A stretch of 36,771 nucleotides of DNA from Nakamurella silvestris (GCA_003576535.1 QXCQ01000039.1:1-36771), one strand, 5' to 3'. Counted from the stretch's first letter, positions 8,001 through 15,889 are shown. Translations and numbers: made by a program. Notes: a model not told the origin generated them from the letters alone.

Positions 8001-10564
8001 ACACCGTCCTCGGCCTCGTAGAGGTTGCTGGTCGGGGTCGGGTACAGGTCGATCGAGTCGATGTTGACATTGCCGTCGTCACCGGTCTCGTACTTGATGC
8101 CGATGGTGCTGGCTCCGGCAGGCAGATCAAGGGTCTCGACGAACGTCGCCCAGGTCTTCCAGGTACCGGTGCTCGGCAGCGACACCTGACGCAGCTTGGT
8201 GCCGTTGAGGTACAGGCTGATCTTCTTGGTACCGGCGAACGGGTTCGGGCCGTTGGCGTAGCGGATCGCCGTCTTGTATTCGCCTGCCTTGTCGACGTTG
8301 ACCGCGAAGGTGGCAGTGTTGCCGACGTTCTGGAACTCGGCGTAGCCGTCACCGGTGAACCCGGCGTGCTCGGTGCCGGTGCCGGTGCCACCGGTGAGGG
8401 TGGCGTCCTCGGCCTCGTACAGCCCGCCCGAGGGCAGCGGCGGTACGTAGCCGGGGAGGGAGTTCAAGGTGTACCAGGCTTCACTGCTCCACAGGTTCTG
8501 GCCGTCGGCCGAGGAGAAGGGGCGCGGCGAACGGACGTAGACGACCGACTCCGGCTTCAACCCGTCGATGGTCAGGGTGACGGACTTCTTGTCCGCCGAG
8601 GCGACAGCACCGGTGACGGTGAGGGTCTCCTCGCCGATCTTCGGACCGCCGTAGGCGGCGGTCGGCTTGTAGTGCCACTGCGAGACCTTGTACTTGGAGG
8701 CCAGGTTGGTCAAGGTCGCCTCGGAGAGCGGCTTGGTGTACTTGAGCTCGAAACCGGTCTCGTTGACACTCATCGAGAGGAAGTCGAAGACATCCGCGTT
8801 GGCCGCGGGAGTCAGCTTCTGGAGGCCGTAGCGGAGTTTGCCTTCCTGCCCCCAGTTCCCGCCGGCACCGAGGCCGCCGGTGTAGATGGCCCCGTCCGGT
8901 CCGAGGGAGAGTCGCGTGACACCGGCCTCGAGTCCCTGGGTCATCCGGAAGATGGCGCCCTGGTAGGCCCCGTCCACCTTCTCCAGGAAGCCGCGCTGGA
9001 TGCCGCCGTAGGTGACGTCTCCGATGTACATCTGGTTCGCGTAGGGACCGGTCTCGATCCACAGCGGCGTGCTGGGCGAGTTGCCGATCTCGTTCTGCGG
9101 GATCCACAACACCGGCGGGGTCGGCTTCTTCGAGTCGAAGGGCCCGGCGGGCGTGGTGAAGTGACCGTAGAACTGGTCCTGCTTGATCTGGATGAGCTTG
9201 TTGGCGGGCAACCACCCACCCTGGTTGTCGGTGACGAAGATCCCGTGTTCCGGGCCCCAGCCGATACCGTGCGGGGTCCGCAGACCACCGGCGACGTACT
9301 TGATCTCGCCGGTGTCCTTGTTGATCTTCATCGTGGTGCCGCGGTTGACGGACGGCTGCGGGTTGGTGGTCGCGCCGCCGAGGTTGATGGCCACGGACAG
9401 GTTGATGTAGAAGTACCCGTCCTCGTAGAGCATGCCGAAGGCGAACTCGTGGAAGTTCGCACTGTAGGGCCAGGTGGCGATCGTCTGCTTGGAGTCGGCG
9501 ATGTCGTCACCGTTGGTGTCGACAAGCTTGATGAGCTTGTCCTTCTCGGAGATGTAGATCTCGTCGTTGACCACCTTGATGCCCTGCGGCTCGCGGAGGG
9601 TGTCGGCGATCTTCTTGTAGGTGACCTGAGCCGGGCTGGTGGCACCGACGACGTTGTCGAGGATGTAGGCCTCGCCCTTGTTGTCGCCCTGGTCGCCGTT
9701 GTTGCCGCCCCAGGTGATGATGACCATCCGGCCGTCACTGAGCCAGTCGATACCGGTGACCTGCGGCTGGAAACCGGTGGGCCGCAGGTCGGTCAGGGTG
9801 TAGTTGGGGTTGACCGAGGTCAGTGGCAGTCCGTCGCCGGGCACATCGGTGGCACCTTCGCACTCCTTGGTTCCGGGCGCGGTCACCCGGGTGACCCCGG
9901 CCTCGGTGCTGAGGACGGAGTTGGGGACGATCGCGAAACCGGTTGCCCCGGGCGGACGCCAGGACAGCTTGAGGATCTTGTCGCCGCCGGCGTCGAAGTA
10001 GTCGACCCGCAGGGTGTGGACACCCGCGGTCAGCGTGACCTTGCCTTCCTTGGCGGTTTCGGCGTGCAGACCGTCGTGGTCGATGACGCGGTTGCCGTCG
10101 ATGGTGAGGCGGGAGCCGTCGTCACTGCTGAGCAGGAAGGTGTACTCGCCATCGGTCGGGACGGTGATGTTGGCCAGGGCCTGCGCCTGGAAGTTGTTCG
10201 TCAGACCCCATTGGGCCGTGGTGCTCAGATCGATGGTGGACACGATCTTGTCGACATTCGGGGTCTGCGCCTGTTTGAGATCGCAGATCCGGTTGAGCTT
10301 TCCGGTGTCGAAGACCCGCAGGGTCACACCCGGCTCGTCCTGGGGCGGGATGGCCGCCGAGGCCTGGGCCGGGAGGAGCGCCGATGCCTGGGCAGGGACG
10401 GCTGCGGAGGCCTGGGCCGGGGTGAACAGGGATCCGAGCAGGGCCGCGACGGCGAGAACGCCGCCGGCCCGGGTTTTTCGTGACAATCGAGGCGGGTTCT
10501 TCCCGGCGCTCGGTTGCGCGTGCGGTGTGGGCCGTCCTACAGCCGCTGGATGGGGAATCGACAC
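5093..10564 (-). CDS. Giant multidomain surface protein with three SLH domains
   Basis: The product is about 1,823 residues. The GTG at 10564 is chosen because GGAGG lies seven bases upstream. Predicted order: signal peptide with basic LSRKTR and hydrophobic VLAVAALLGSLF (about 25-50); PA14 carbohydrate-binding domain (73-225); glucose/sorbosone-dehydrogenase-like beta-propeller (245-640); a beta-sandwich (to 700); two CBM6/35-like modules, each opening with LYEAED (about 713 and 847); a concanavalin-like DUF1349-type module (990-1190); a DUF1080-like module (1196-1378); two chitobiase/OmpL47-like Ig modules; a Big_3-type Ig module (1557-1640); three SLH domains (1642-1823). SLH domains bind pyruvylated or other secondary wall polymers, so the protein should sit on the cell surface and bind or process glycans. 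No catalytic residues can be assigned with certainty. It is monocistronic, with a long leader and a strong terminator. Confidence 0.9.
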   Translation of the reverse strand: MSIPHPAAVGRPTPHAQPSAGKNPPRLSRKTRAGGVLAVAALLGSLFTPAQASAAVPAQASALLPAQASAAIPPQDEPGVTLRVFDTGKLNRICDLKQAQTPNVDKIVSTIDLSTTAQWGLTNNFQAQALANITVPTDGEYTFLLSSDDGSRLTIDGNRVIDHDGLHAETAKEGKVTLTAGVHTLRVDYFDAGGDKILKLSWRPPGATGFAIVPNSVLSTEAGVTRVTAPGTKECEGATDVPGDGLPLTSVNPNYTLTDLRPTGFQPQVTGIDWLSDGRMVIITWGGNNGDQGDNKGEAYILDNVVGATSPAQVTYKKIADTLREPQGIKVVNDEIYISEKDKLIKLVDTNGDDIADSKQTIATWPYSANFHEFAFGMLYEDGYFYINLSVAINLGGATTNPQPSVNRGTTMKINKDTGEIKYVAGGLRTPHGIGWGPEHGIFVTDNQGGWLPANKLIQIKQDQFYGHFTTPAGPFDSKKPTPPVLWIPQNEIGNSPSTPLWIETGPYANQMYIGDVTYGGIQRGFLEKVDGAYQGAIFRMTQGLEAGVTRLSLGPDGAIYTGGLGAGGNWGQEGKLRYGLQKLTPAANADVFDFLSMSVNETGFELKYTKPLSEATLTNLASKYKVSQWHYKPTAAYGGPKIGEETLTVTGAVASADKKSVTLTIDGLKPESVVYVRSPRPFSSADGQNLWSSEAWYTLNSLPGYVPPLPSGGLYEAEDATLTGGTGTGTEHAGFTGDGYAEFQNVGNTATFAVNVDKAGEYKTAIRYANGPNPFAGTKKISLYLNGTKLRQVSLPSTGTWKTWATFVETLDLPAGASTIGIKYETGDDGNVNIDSIDLYPTPTSNLYEAEDGVLDGGTSVATEHAGFTGTGFAAGFNTVGGSVGFKVHVDAAGQYPTTLRYSAGPNPFAGNKKVSLYLNGQKVKQVTIAATATWKIWANHIETLPLVAGLNTITYRYDAGDDGNINLDSLRVGNGSDPSCGNTPIGTSDNFDGTALDKCRWTVVLNEDPTGYEVSGGALKIKALAGDITGTNPNAKNIILQQSPQQPWSIKTKISLVGTDDYLQGGLVAYTGQSAYAKTVLINIPGQGWKVEFARRSGTDSQVANSALLPAGANANISLRMDTVNGVMRGLYSLDGTTWIQVGGSYPVGTVTSPLIGLAGYNGTGTEIASFADFTIGAPEPIVDTCTATAPDAGYTSLFNGTQASLDTWKMAGPGSLDRVEDCTLLTRGGLGLLWHPKVLNNYSLKLDWKMAGDDNGGVFIGFPDPGTDPWIAVNQGYEIQIDATDDPSHTTGAVYGFQGADAVARDAALKPPGQWNSYEIRVIGNVVTVILNGTVINTYTNPPGSGRNFANSHIGLQNHGDGDNVSYRNVQVRDLAAPTVTPALSPAAPNGTNGWYTGPVTVSMTAQGTGFSAVTREVKLDGGSWAAYTTGTAVSTDGAHTAEFRATQDGLTSAVSSNAFKIDATAPVTAPDVTGDATVAVALTAADATSGVGSTEYRIGTGAWTAYTAPFTFPRAVAATAVQFRSTDKAGNVEPTRTVNVPGTGGTAPVSSTTTLSVQTAQVQVGDQVKVTVGVTSAGTVGSDLVVVHDNGTLVGGARLTGGTAVITLDLKPGKHVLTAEYLGNATVDTSVSGAATATVYFADMRPGSPFFDEVLWLAGSGITSGQTPTTFAPGAVVSRQAMAAFLFRLENPNAPKPVCTVAPFPDVAVDSAFCGEITWLAAKGITTGENGSFKPGGSVSREAMAAFLFRLKNPNAPKPVCTVRPFTDVAVGSTFCGEITWLAEQGITTGENGKFKPADAVSRQAMAAFLYRLTGAGEN
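10356..10421 (-). repeat. Three 24-bp coding repeats after the signal peptide
   Basis: Units begin at 10356, 10380 and 10404 with a 24-bp period, encoding PAQASA-type octapeptides three times just after the hydrophobic core of the signal sequence. Each copy contains an Ala-x-Ala-like site, so several signal peptidase positions are possible. Confidence 0.75.
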
Positions 10565-10832
10565 TGATTTTCCTCCGGTGTGGTGACATGGGTCGACGTC
10601 GGTGTTGCAACTTGTCGGCTTGCCGGAGCCGCGGTTCCCACCACGCACGGGTGCGAGGTGTGCTGGTTCCTCCTTATGTCATATCCGCCGGGTGCCGTCG
10701 GCGGTTCCCGTGTTGCGCGGGCGGGACACGGTCGCGGAGATGACGGCGGATGCCATCCCGGCACATCCTTGTGCCGTTGCGGGCACCGCGTCGCCGAACC
10801 TGTCAGCGTTGTCCTGTCGCGGTGCTGCCAAG
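10565..10832 (-). other. Long 5' leader of the giant SLH gene
   Basis: This stretch has no credible gene. If the promoter at 10833-10861 is right, it is an untranslated leader of about 260 nt. It contains a second purine-rich AAGGAGG (minus strand, near 10668-10674) with no start codon at a usable distance. It also has GC-rich inverted segments. I compared it by eye with the c-di-AMP and c-di-GMP riboswitch consensus and saw no match. Confidence 0.4.
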
Positions 10833-10861
10833 ACCCTAACAGGACTTTTTCTTGCTGTCAT
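10833..10861 (-). promoter_or_regulatory. Predicted promoter of the giant SLH gene
   Basis: On the minus strand ATGACA (10861-10856) and TAGGGT (10838-10833) are 17 bp apart, good matches to -35 and TANNNT -10 boxes. Transcription would start near 10826. A TTGACA at 10882-10877 lies further upstream but has no -10 partner at the right distance. Confidence 0.5.
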
Positions 10862-10977
10862 GCAAAAGATGCTGATTGTCAATCGGCTTTAATCAGGGCC
10901 TCGCGCAGAGTGGTGCATTCCGGACATCCCCGTGCGGAGGGGCGGAGGCGGTTCGGACTCGCGTCGGGCCGGATCGC

Positions 10978-10983
10978 TATGCT
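10978..10983 (+). promoter_or_regulatory. -10 element of the GNAT gene (leaderless)
   Basis: TATGCT ends seven bases before the ATG at 10991 and no Shine-Dalgarno is present, so the transcript is probably leaderless. The in-frame ATG at 10979 lies inside this hexamer and is therefore unlikely to be the start. Confidence 0.55.
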
Positions 10984-10990
10984 CGCGCCC

Positions 10991-11560
10991 ATGCCGACCC
11001 TGACCTTTCGCCACGCCTCCATCGATGACATGCCGGCGATCGTCGCCCTGGTGACCGCGGCCTACCGGGGAGATTCCAGCCGACTGGGCTGGACCACGGA
11101 GGCCGACCTCCTGGACGGCCAACGGGTCGACATCAGTGTGCTCGAATCGGATCTGACCAGACCAGACAGCTACGTCATCCTGGCTGAAACCACTGGTGGG
11201 CCCGACAACGCGGAGGACGAGGCCGAGCTGGTGGGCTGCGCCCACGTCTGCAAGGACGAGCTGGGTCGCGGTTACTTCGGCATGTTCGCCGTCGACCCGC
11301 GGGGACAGGGTGCCGGACTGGGCAAACAGATCCTGGCCGAGGCCGAGCGGGTGGCTGCCGACCTCTGGTCCGCCCGGACGATGACGATGTCGGTGATCGA
11401 CCTGCGCGCCGACCTGATCGCCTTCTACGAACGTCGTGGTTACCGGCGGACGGGTGTGTACAAGGCCTTTCCCTACGGGGACGACAGGTTCGGCCTGCCT
11501 CGGCGGGACGACCTCCGTCTGGAAGTACTGGAGAAGGAGCTCACACCAGGGCCGAGATGA
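10991..11560 (+). CDS. GNAT family N-acetyltransferase
   Basis: This 189-residue cytoplasmic protein is a single acetyltransferase domain. It starts with the typical TLTFRHASIDDMPAIVALV strand-helix. It then has a central beta-strand region (YFGMFAVDP) and the acetyl-CoA pyrophosphate loop RGQGAGLGKQIL (motif A, Q/RxxGxG/A). It ends with a FYERRGYRRTG motif, the usual position of the tyrosine in motif B. The acceptor substrate is not predictable. The start at 10991 is preferred on promoter spacing. Its 3' end overlaps the convergent LysE gene by 20 bp. Confidence 0.88.
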   Translation: MPTLTFRHASIDDMPAIVALVTAAYRGDSSRLGWTTEADLLDGQRVDISVLESDLTRPDSYVILAETTGGPDNAEDEAELVGCAHVCKDELGRGYFGMFAVDPRGQGAGLGKQILAEAERVAADLWSARTMTMSVIDLRADLIAFYERRGYRRTGVYKAFPYGDDRFGLPRRDDLRLEVLEKELTPGPR

Positions 11561-12164
11561 CAGCACCTCCGCCCAGGACCGCAACAAGCGAGAAACCGCA
11601 CAGGCTCAGTAGCCGTTGACCGGTGGGCCCGATCCTGGTGCCGAGCGTGGCACCGACGGCGACCAGACCCAGTTGCCACAGCAGCGATGCGCTGCCGACG
11701 CCCAGGACGAAGGTGACCGTTCCGCCACCCAGGGTGTGGGACGTGTCCAGGGCGGTGATCAGAGCGGCGAAGTAGACCAGGGTGGCCGGATTGACGGCCG
11801 TCAGGCCCGCGAACACACCGAACACCTGCAGGCCGGTACGGGTGGCTGCATCGATCGCGCGCGGGTCGGCCGGATGTCGCAGCCGGACCAGACCTGTCCC
11901 GCCGATGGCGATGAGCAACCCGCCGCCGATGAGGGCAGGCAGACTCCCGAGCGCACGCACCCACGGGGCGGCCACGGCACCGGCCACGAGCGCAAGGACA
12001 CAGTAGAGCGTGTCCACCAGGGCGACCGCCCCTGCCCCGGCGGCGCCGACCCGGAAACCGGACTCCAGCCCTTGTCGGACCAAGAGCAGCCCGATCGCCC
12101 CCAGCGGCACTGCGACACCGAGTCCGGCGAGAACACCGGTGAGGTAGAGCTGTCCGAAATCCAT
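11541..12164 (-). CDS. LysE/RhtB family amino acid exporter
   Basis: The 207-residue protein has about six membrane segments and the LysE-family start G-L-G-V-A-V-P-L-G-A-I-G, in which the proline-glycine segment is conserved. It also has FAGLTAVNPATLVYFAAL in the middle, the usual NP motif of the family. LysE-type proteins export basic or other amino acids through the cytoplasmic membrane. It is divergent from an Lrp/AsnC regulator with a 69-bp gap, the classic arrangement of an exporter controlled by the regulator that senses its substrate. It is probably leaderless (-10 GATACT). The C-terminal codons overlap the convergent GNAT gene. Confidence 0.88.
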   Translation of the reverse strand: MDFGQLYLTGVLAGLGVAVPLGAIGLLLVRQGLESGFRVGAAGAGAVALVDTLYCVLALVAGAVAAPWVRALGSLPALIGGGLLIAIGGTGLVRLRHPADPRAIDAATRTGLQVFGVFAGLTAVNPATLVYFAALITALDTSHTLGGGTVTFVLGVGSASLLWQLGLVAVGATLGTRIGPTGQRLLSLCGFSLVAVLGGGAVISALV

Positions 12165-12171
12165 GGGACCG

Positions 12172-12227
12172 AGTATCAGGTTGTCGCCGGTTGATTCCCG
12201 CGCATTATTCGGTCACGCGGATAGTAT
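12172..12227. promoter_or_regulatory. Divergent leaderless promoters of the LysE and Lrp genes
   Basis: GATACT on the minus strand (12177-12172) ends seven bases before the LysE ATG. TAGTAT on the plus strand (12222-12227) ends six bases before the Lrp ATG. The 44 bp between the hexamers is AT-richer than its surroundings and is the natural place for the regulator to bind. Confidence 0.55.
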
Positions 12228-12233
12228 CGCTGC

Positions 12234-12659
12234 ATGGATGCGATCGACAGACAGATCATCGGCGAATTGCGGGAGAATGCGCGGATTTCGTTCAGCGCCC
12301 TCGGACAATCGGTGGGTCTGAGCACGAACGCCACCGCCGCGCGGGTGCGCAAACTGGAGCAGACCGGCGTCATCGTCGGCTATCAGGTGGTCCTCGGCGA
12401 GGACGCACCGGATCGGCCGGCCGGGCTCGAGGTCTTCATCGATGTGCGCCTGGAGGCGGGGACCGACTCGGAGGCCTTCCTCGGGATGGTCCAGTCGTTG
12501 CCGATGGTGCGTGACGCCGTGCACGTCACCGGCCCGTACGACTACCTGCTGCACGTGGGTGTCCCGGACACCGGTGCCCTCGACCGGCTGCTGCGCACGC
12601 TGAAGCGGGAGGCCGGTGCGGGCCAGACCCAGACCAGGCTGGCGTTGCGGCGAACGTGA
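12234..12659 (+). CDS. Lrp/AsnC family transcriptional regulator
   Basis: The product is 141 residues. The N-terminal helix-turn-helix (about 1-60) reads DAIDRQIIGELRENARISFS, then LGQSVGLSTNATAARVRKLE. The RAM/effector domain (about 65-141) includes VRDAVHVTGPYDYLLHV, the ligand-binding loop region with the conserved G-x-Y-D. Such proteins form dimers to octamers, bind amino acids and control nearby transport genes. The divergent LysE exporter is the obvious target. It is leaderless. A long inverted repeat follows the stop codon before the convergent SLH gene. Confidence 0.92.
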   Translation: MDAIDRQIIGELRENARISFSALGQSVGLSTNATAARVRKLEQTGVIVGYQVVLGEDAPDRPAGLEVFIDVRLEAGTDSEAFLGMVQSLPMVRDAVHVTGPYDYLLHVGVPDTGALDRLLRTLKREAGAGQTQTRLALRRT

Positions 12660-12678
12660 CGGGGTGCCCGCCACGCAA

Positions 12679-12742
12679 ACCGCGCTCCTTCCCGACTATC
12701 GCGCTTACTGCAACGTGCGCGGATGTCGAGAAGGAGCGCGGT
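12679..12742. terminator. Terminator-like hairpin between convergent genes
   Basis: A perfect 12-bp stem pairs 12679-12690 (ACCGCGCTCCTT) with 12731-12742. The 40-nt loop can pair further (CCGAC with GTCG). There is no U-tract, so efficiency is uncertain. Confidence 0.5.
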
Positions 12743-12759
12743 CAGACCTGCGACGAGGA

Positions 12760-15453
12760 TCAGGCAGGCAGGCGGTTCAGGAAGGCGGCGAAGGCCTGGC
12801 GGCTGACCGGTTTCGCCGGGTCATACGTCACCCGGCCGTCCTGGCCGACCGAGCCGGTGCTGATGCCCTTCTCCTTCATCCAGGCGATCTCGCCGCAGAA
12901 CGCGCTGCCGACAGCGACATCGACGAAAGGTGCCGTGGTGCAGACCGGCTTCGCGGCACCGAGGTGTGTCGCCCGGTAGAGGAAGGCGGCCGTGGCCTCC
13001 CGCGAGATGGCCAGACCGCGACGGAAGGTGCCGTCCGAGTAGCCGGTGGTGATCCCCTTGGCGGCAGCCCATTCGACCTCGGCACAGAAGGCGTCGGTGG
13101 GTGCGACATCCTTGAAATGCGGGGTCGAACCACAGACCGCACCCGAGTGCGCATCCGGGGAGATCCGGTAGAGGAAGGCGGCCGCCGTCTGGCGGTCGAC
13201 CGTGGCGCCCGGCCGGAAGGTTCCGTCGGCGAAGCCGTTGATCACACCGGCCTGAGCCAGCGCCAGGGCGTCGGCGGCGAACGGCTTGCCCGGCCGCAGA
13301 TCCGTGAAGTAGGCGGTGACGGCGGACTTCTCGGACACCGATGCGGCGAACGCGGTGGTGCCGAGGTAGGCGGCGGTCCATTGGTGCGTACCGGCCTTGA
13401 GGGTCTCGCCGGTGGCCGCCGGGACGGTCAACGTCGCGGTACCGCCGGTCAGGGCTGCGGTTCCGAGCACGGTGGTGCCGTCGAGGAAGCGCACGGTCCC
13501 GCCGTCGACGACCGAACCGCCGGCGGCCACCGCGGCGGTGAGCGTGACCCTGGTCGTGGTAAGAACCGTTGCCGGAGCGTTGGTGCTCAGGGTGGTGGTG
13601 GTCGCGACAGCCGCGGGCACCGGATCGGTGCAGTTGATCAGACCGCGGCGCAACGCGTTGCCGCCGGTGTTGTTGTCATCGGTCCAGTAGGCGGGCTTGA
13701 GTCCGCCGACACACTCCGACCTGGGTGCGATCGCGAACCCCTCGTTGTTGACGTTCGGCATGGTCGCCGGTCGCTCGTACAGGTTGGTCACGCCGAACTT
13801 GCCTGCGGTGGCACCGCTCTGGGCGATCTTCAGGACGGCGGAGCGTCCGTTGCAGGTGTCGTCGCACTCGGCCCAGAGGTTGTTGGTCTCGGGCTCGAAC
13901 TCCAGGTCCATGACGCTGGGGAAACCGCTGGAGAAGGCGGCGATCCGGGTGTAGCCGCTGGTGACGTGATTCAGGGCGTAGGCGTAGATCATGCCGTTCG
14001 CCTCGACGCCTACGAAGAACAGACCGTCGCCGTGGTCGGCGTAGTTGGCCGGATTGTAGGCGGCGCCGGTCTTCTCGTCGAGGAAACCCTGGGAGACCAG
14101 GTAGGAGTCGGAGATCCACTCGATTGCTTCGAGGCCGAGGTTGGCACCGAGACCGGGCAGGTCAGGGGTGAGATTCCATTCGATCTTCGCGTTCAGATCG
14201 GTGCCGCTGTCGGCCGGGTCGAACAGGAGGATCTCCGGTCGGCTGACCCCGCTCTTGCTGTTGTCACGCTCGGTCGAGACGTAGATGCCGGCCGCAGGTC
14301 CGGCGTCGGTGAAGGCCACACCCTCGGCGTCGGGATCGCCCGAACCGCCGTCCGGGTAATGCAGTTTCTTGCCCGCACCCCAGCCGGACGTGGTGTCCGG
14401 TGCCCAGTTGACACCATCGGTCGAGACGAGGCGGTGCAACATGCCAGGTCCGTTCTTGACGGCCCACAGGACCCCGGGGGCCCTGCTGCCGGAACCCTCG
14501 TAGGCGAGCCCACTCATGTTGCCGCCCAGCACGTTGAGCGGATCTGCGGTGGTCACCGCAGGGCTGCCCGGCCACGCGGCGGCCGGAACGGCGCAGACAT
14601 TGGCCGCACCCTTGCTCGGGGCGAAGGTGTTGATGAACTCGCCGGTGCCGTTGGGGCAACGGCCGTAGGTGTTCCCGGCATGGGCGGTCCAGCTGTAGGA
14701 GTCCAACAGGGTGGTGCCGTCGGCGGCGTAGAGGCGCGCCGAATCCGGTGCACCGAGACCGAACACGAAGGAGGCCTCGTCCAGGACGAGGTAGCCACCG
14801 GCGGGGATGGTGGTGCCGGCCGGGACGACGTAGCTGTGGGTGTCGTCGTTGTCCTTGAACACGTAGCCGGAGACGTTGGCGGTGGTCGATCCGGTGTTGA
14901 TCAGCTCGACCCAGTCACCGGGGGTGCCGCCACTGGACTCGACCTCGTTGATCTTGACCGAGCGATCGACGGCCACCGAGCAGTCGTTGGCCGCGCCCTT
15001 GGTCGAGGTGGTGGTCGTCGCGAACGCTCCGGTGCCGTTCGGGCACCGCCCGTAGGTGGTGGAGGCGTGGGCGGTCCAGGTGTACGTGTCCAGCACGGTC
15101 AGCCCGTCCGGGGTGAACAGACGGGCGGAGTCGGCAGCACCGAGTCCGAACCCGAGGGCGGCTTCCTCGACGACGAGGTAGCCGCCGGCACCCACCACGC
15201 TGCCGGAAGGAATGACGTACCGGTGGGTGTCGTCGTTGTCCTTGACGATGTAACCGGTCAGATCGACCGAGGTGGTACCGGTGTTGTAGAGCTCGATCCA
15301 GTCACCGGGGACTCCCCCGCTGGATTCGACTTCGTTGATCTTGACGGCCGTCGGTCCGTCGGCCACCGCGGATGTCACCGCGACCACCGAGGGGATCGTG
15401 AGAGCCAAGCCGGTCAGCATCAGGCCGACCGGGCCACGCAGGGTGATGTGCAA
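12760..15453 (-). CDS. SLH-anchored protein with two lamin-tail domains
   Basis: The product is 897 residues from a TTG start at 15453, with GAGGG seven bases upstream. Order: signal peptide (about 1-32, ending VTSAVADG); lamin-tail domain 1 (about 37-160, VKINEVESSGGVPGDWIELY); lamin-tail domain 2 (about 164-285, the same opening); an extracellular beta-propeller-like region (about 290-605) resembling phytase/esterase-like propellers; an Ig-like Big_3 module (about 611-710); three SLH domains (713-897). Lamin-tail domains in bacteria occur in secreted, often nuclease-associated or cell-surface proteins. No nuclease motif is visible here. Its Ig-SLH tail is clearly homologous to that of the giant protein 2 kb away (shared YF-D-RPG-PF and AAKGITTG phrases). 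Monocistronic. Confidence 0.88.
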   Translation of the reverse strand: MHITLRGPVGLMLTGLALTIPSVVAVTSAVADGPTAVKINEVESSGGVPGDWIELYNTGTTSVDLTGYIVKDNDDTHRYVIPSGSVVGAGGYLVVEEAALGFGLGAADSARLFTPDGLTVLDTYTWTAHASTTYGRCPNGTGAFATTTTSTKGAANDCSVAVDRSVKINEVESSGGTPGDWVELINTGSTTANVSGYVFKDNDDTHSYVVPAGTTIPAGGYLVLDEASFVFGLGAPDSARLYAADGTTLLDSYSWTAHAGNTYGRCPNGTGEFINTFAPSKGAANVCAVPAAAWPGSPAVTTADPLNVLGGNMSGLAYEGSGSRAPGVLWAVKNGPGMLHRLVSTDGVNWAPDTTSGWGAGKKLHYPDGGSGDPDAEGVAFTDAGPAAGIYVSTERDNSKSGVSRPEILLFDPADSGTDLNAKIEWNLTPDLPGLGANLGLEAIEWISDSYLVSQGFLDEKTGAAYNPANYADHGDGLFFVGVEANGMIYAYALNHVTSGYTRIAAFSSGFPSVMDLEFEPETNNLWAECDDTCNGRSAVLKIAQSGATAGKFGVTNLYERPATMPNVNNEGFAIAPRSECVGGLKPAYWTDDNNTGGNALRRGLINCTDPVPAAVATTTTLSTNAPATVLTTTRVTLTAAVAAGGSVVDGGTVRFLDGTTVLGTAALTGGTATLTVPAATGETLKAGTHQWTAAYLGTTAFAASVSEKSAVTAYFTDLRPGKPFAADALALAQAGVINGFADGTFRPGATVDRQTAAAFLYRISPDAHSGAVCGSTPHFKDVAPTDAFCAEVEWAAAKGITTGYSDGTFRRGLAISREATAAFLYRATHLGAAKPVCTTAPFVDVAVGSAFCGEIAWMKEKGISTGSVGQDGRVTYDPAKPVSRQAFAAFLNRLPA

Positions 15454-15889
15454 GGAATGTCCCTCGTCCGGGGACCACTACGGGTCCGCGATGGATAGTG
15501 CCCTGGGCAGCGTGCGGCACCCCGGTGAACGGAATGTGTGCGCCGGGCCAACGGATGTCGGCGCGGAAAAGGCCGGGCCGGACATCTGCCGAGGCAGCCA
15601 GGTTTCAGGGCGGACGAGCCCTGGGGTGTGTGTGGGTGCTCACCTGCCCCCAGGGACCTCGCCTGGACGCTCCGGTGTGCCGGTGTGCCGATTTTGATCA
15701 TCGGCACTGTCAGCCATGTGCAGCAACCAGTCCCACGACCACTGTCGGTAGCGGGCCCAGAAGTTTCCGGATTCGTATCGGGGGTCCGTCATCGACCCTC
15801 GATCGGGTCAACATTGGAAAGGCAGGTGGGTGCTCCCTCGTTCGCCGCCGGTGAGTTGAGGTGCCTTCTATTCATACTGTGCCCAAAAA
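15454..15889. other. Gene-free intergenic stretch with two hairpins
   Basis: I see no credible coding frame. Two perfect inverted repeats are present: an 8-bp stem 15619-15626 (CCCTGGGG) with 15648-15655, and an 8-bp stem 15685-15692 (GTGCCGAT) with 15700-15707 around a 7-nt loop. They may belong to the leader or promoter of the SLH gene on the minus strand. No known riboswitch class is recognisable. Confidence 0.4.

Noticed and set aside
6479-10483. A 4-kb open frame antisense to the giant SLH gene
   Set aside because: The opposite strand encodes a continuous, recognisable multidomain protein. The antisense product has low-complexity G/R/V/D composition and no domain, as expected for a shadow frame in GC-rich DNA.
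10565-10832. c-di-AMP or c-di-GMP riboswitch in the SLH leader
   Set aside because: None of the conserved loop sequences I know for these classes is visible. Only generic GC-rich pairing is seen.
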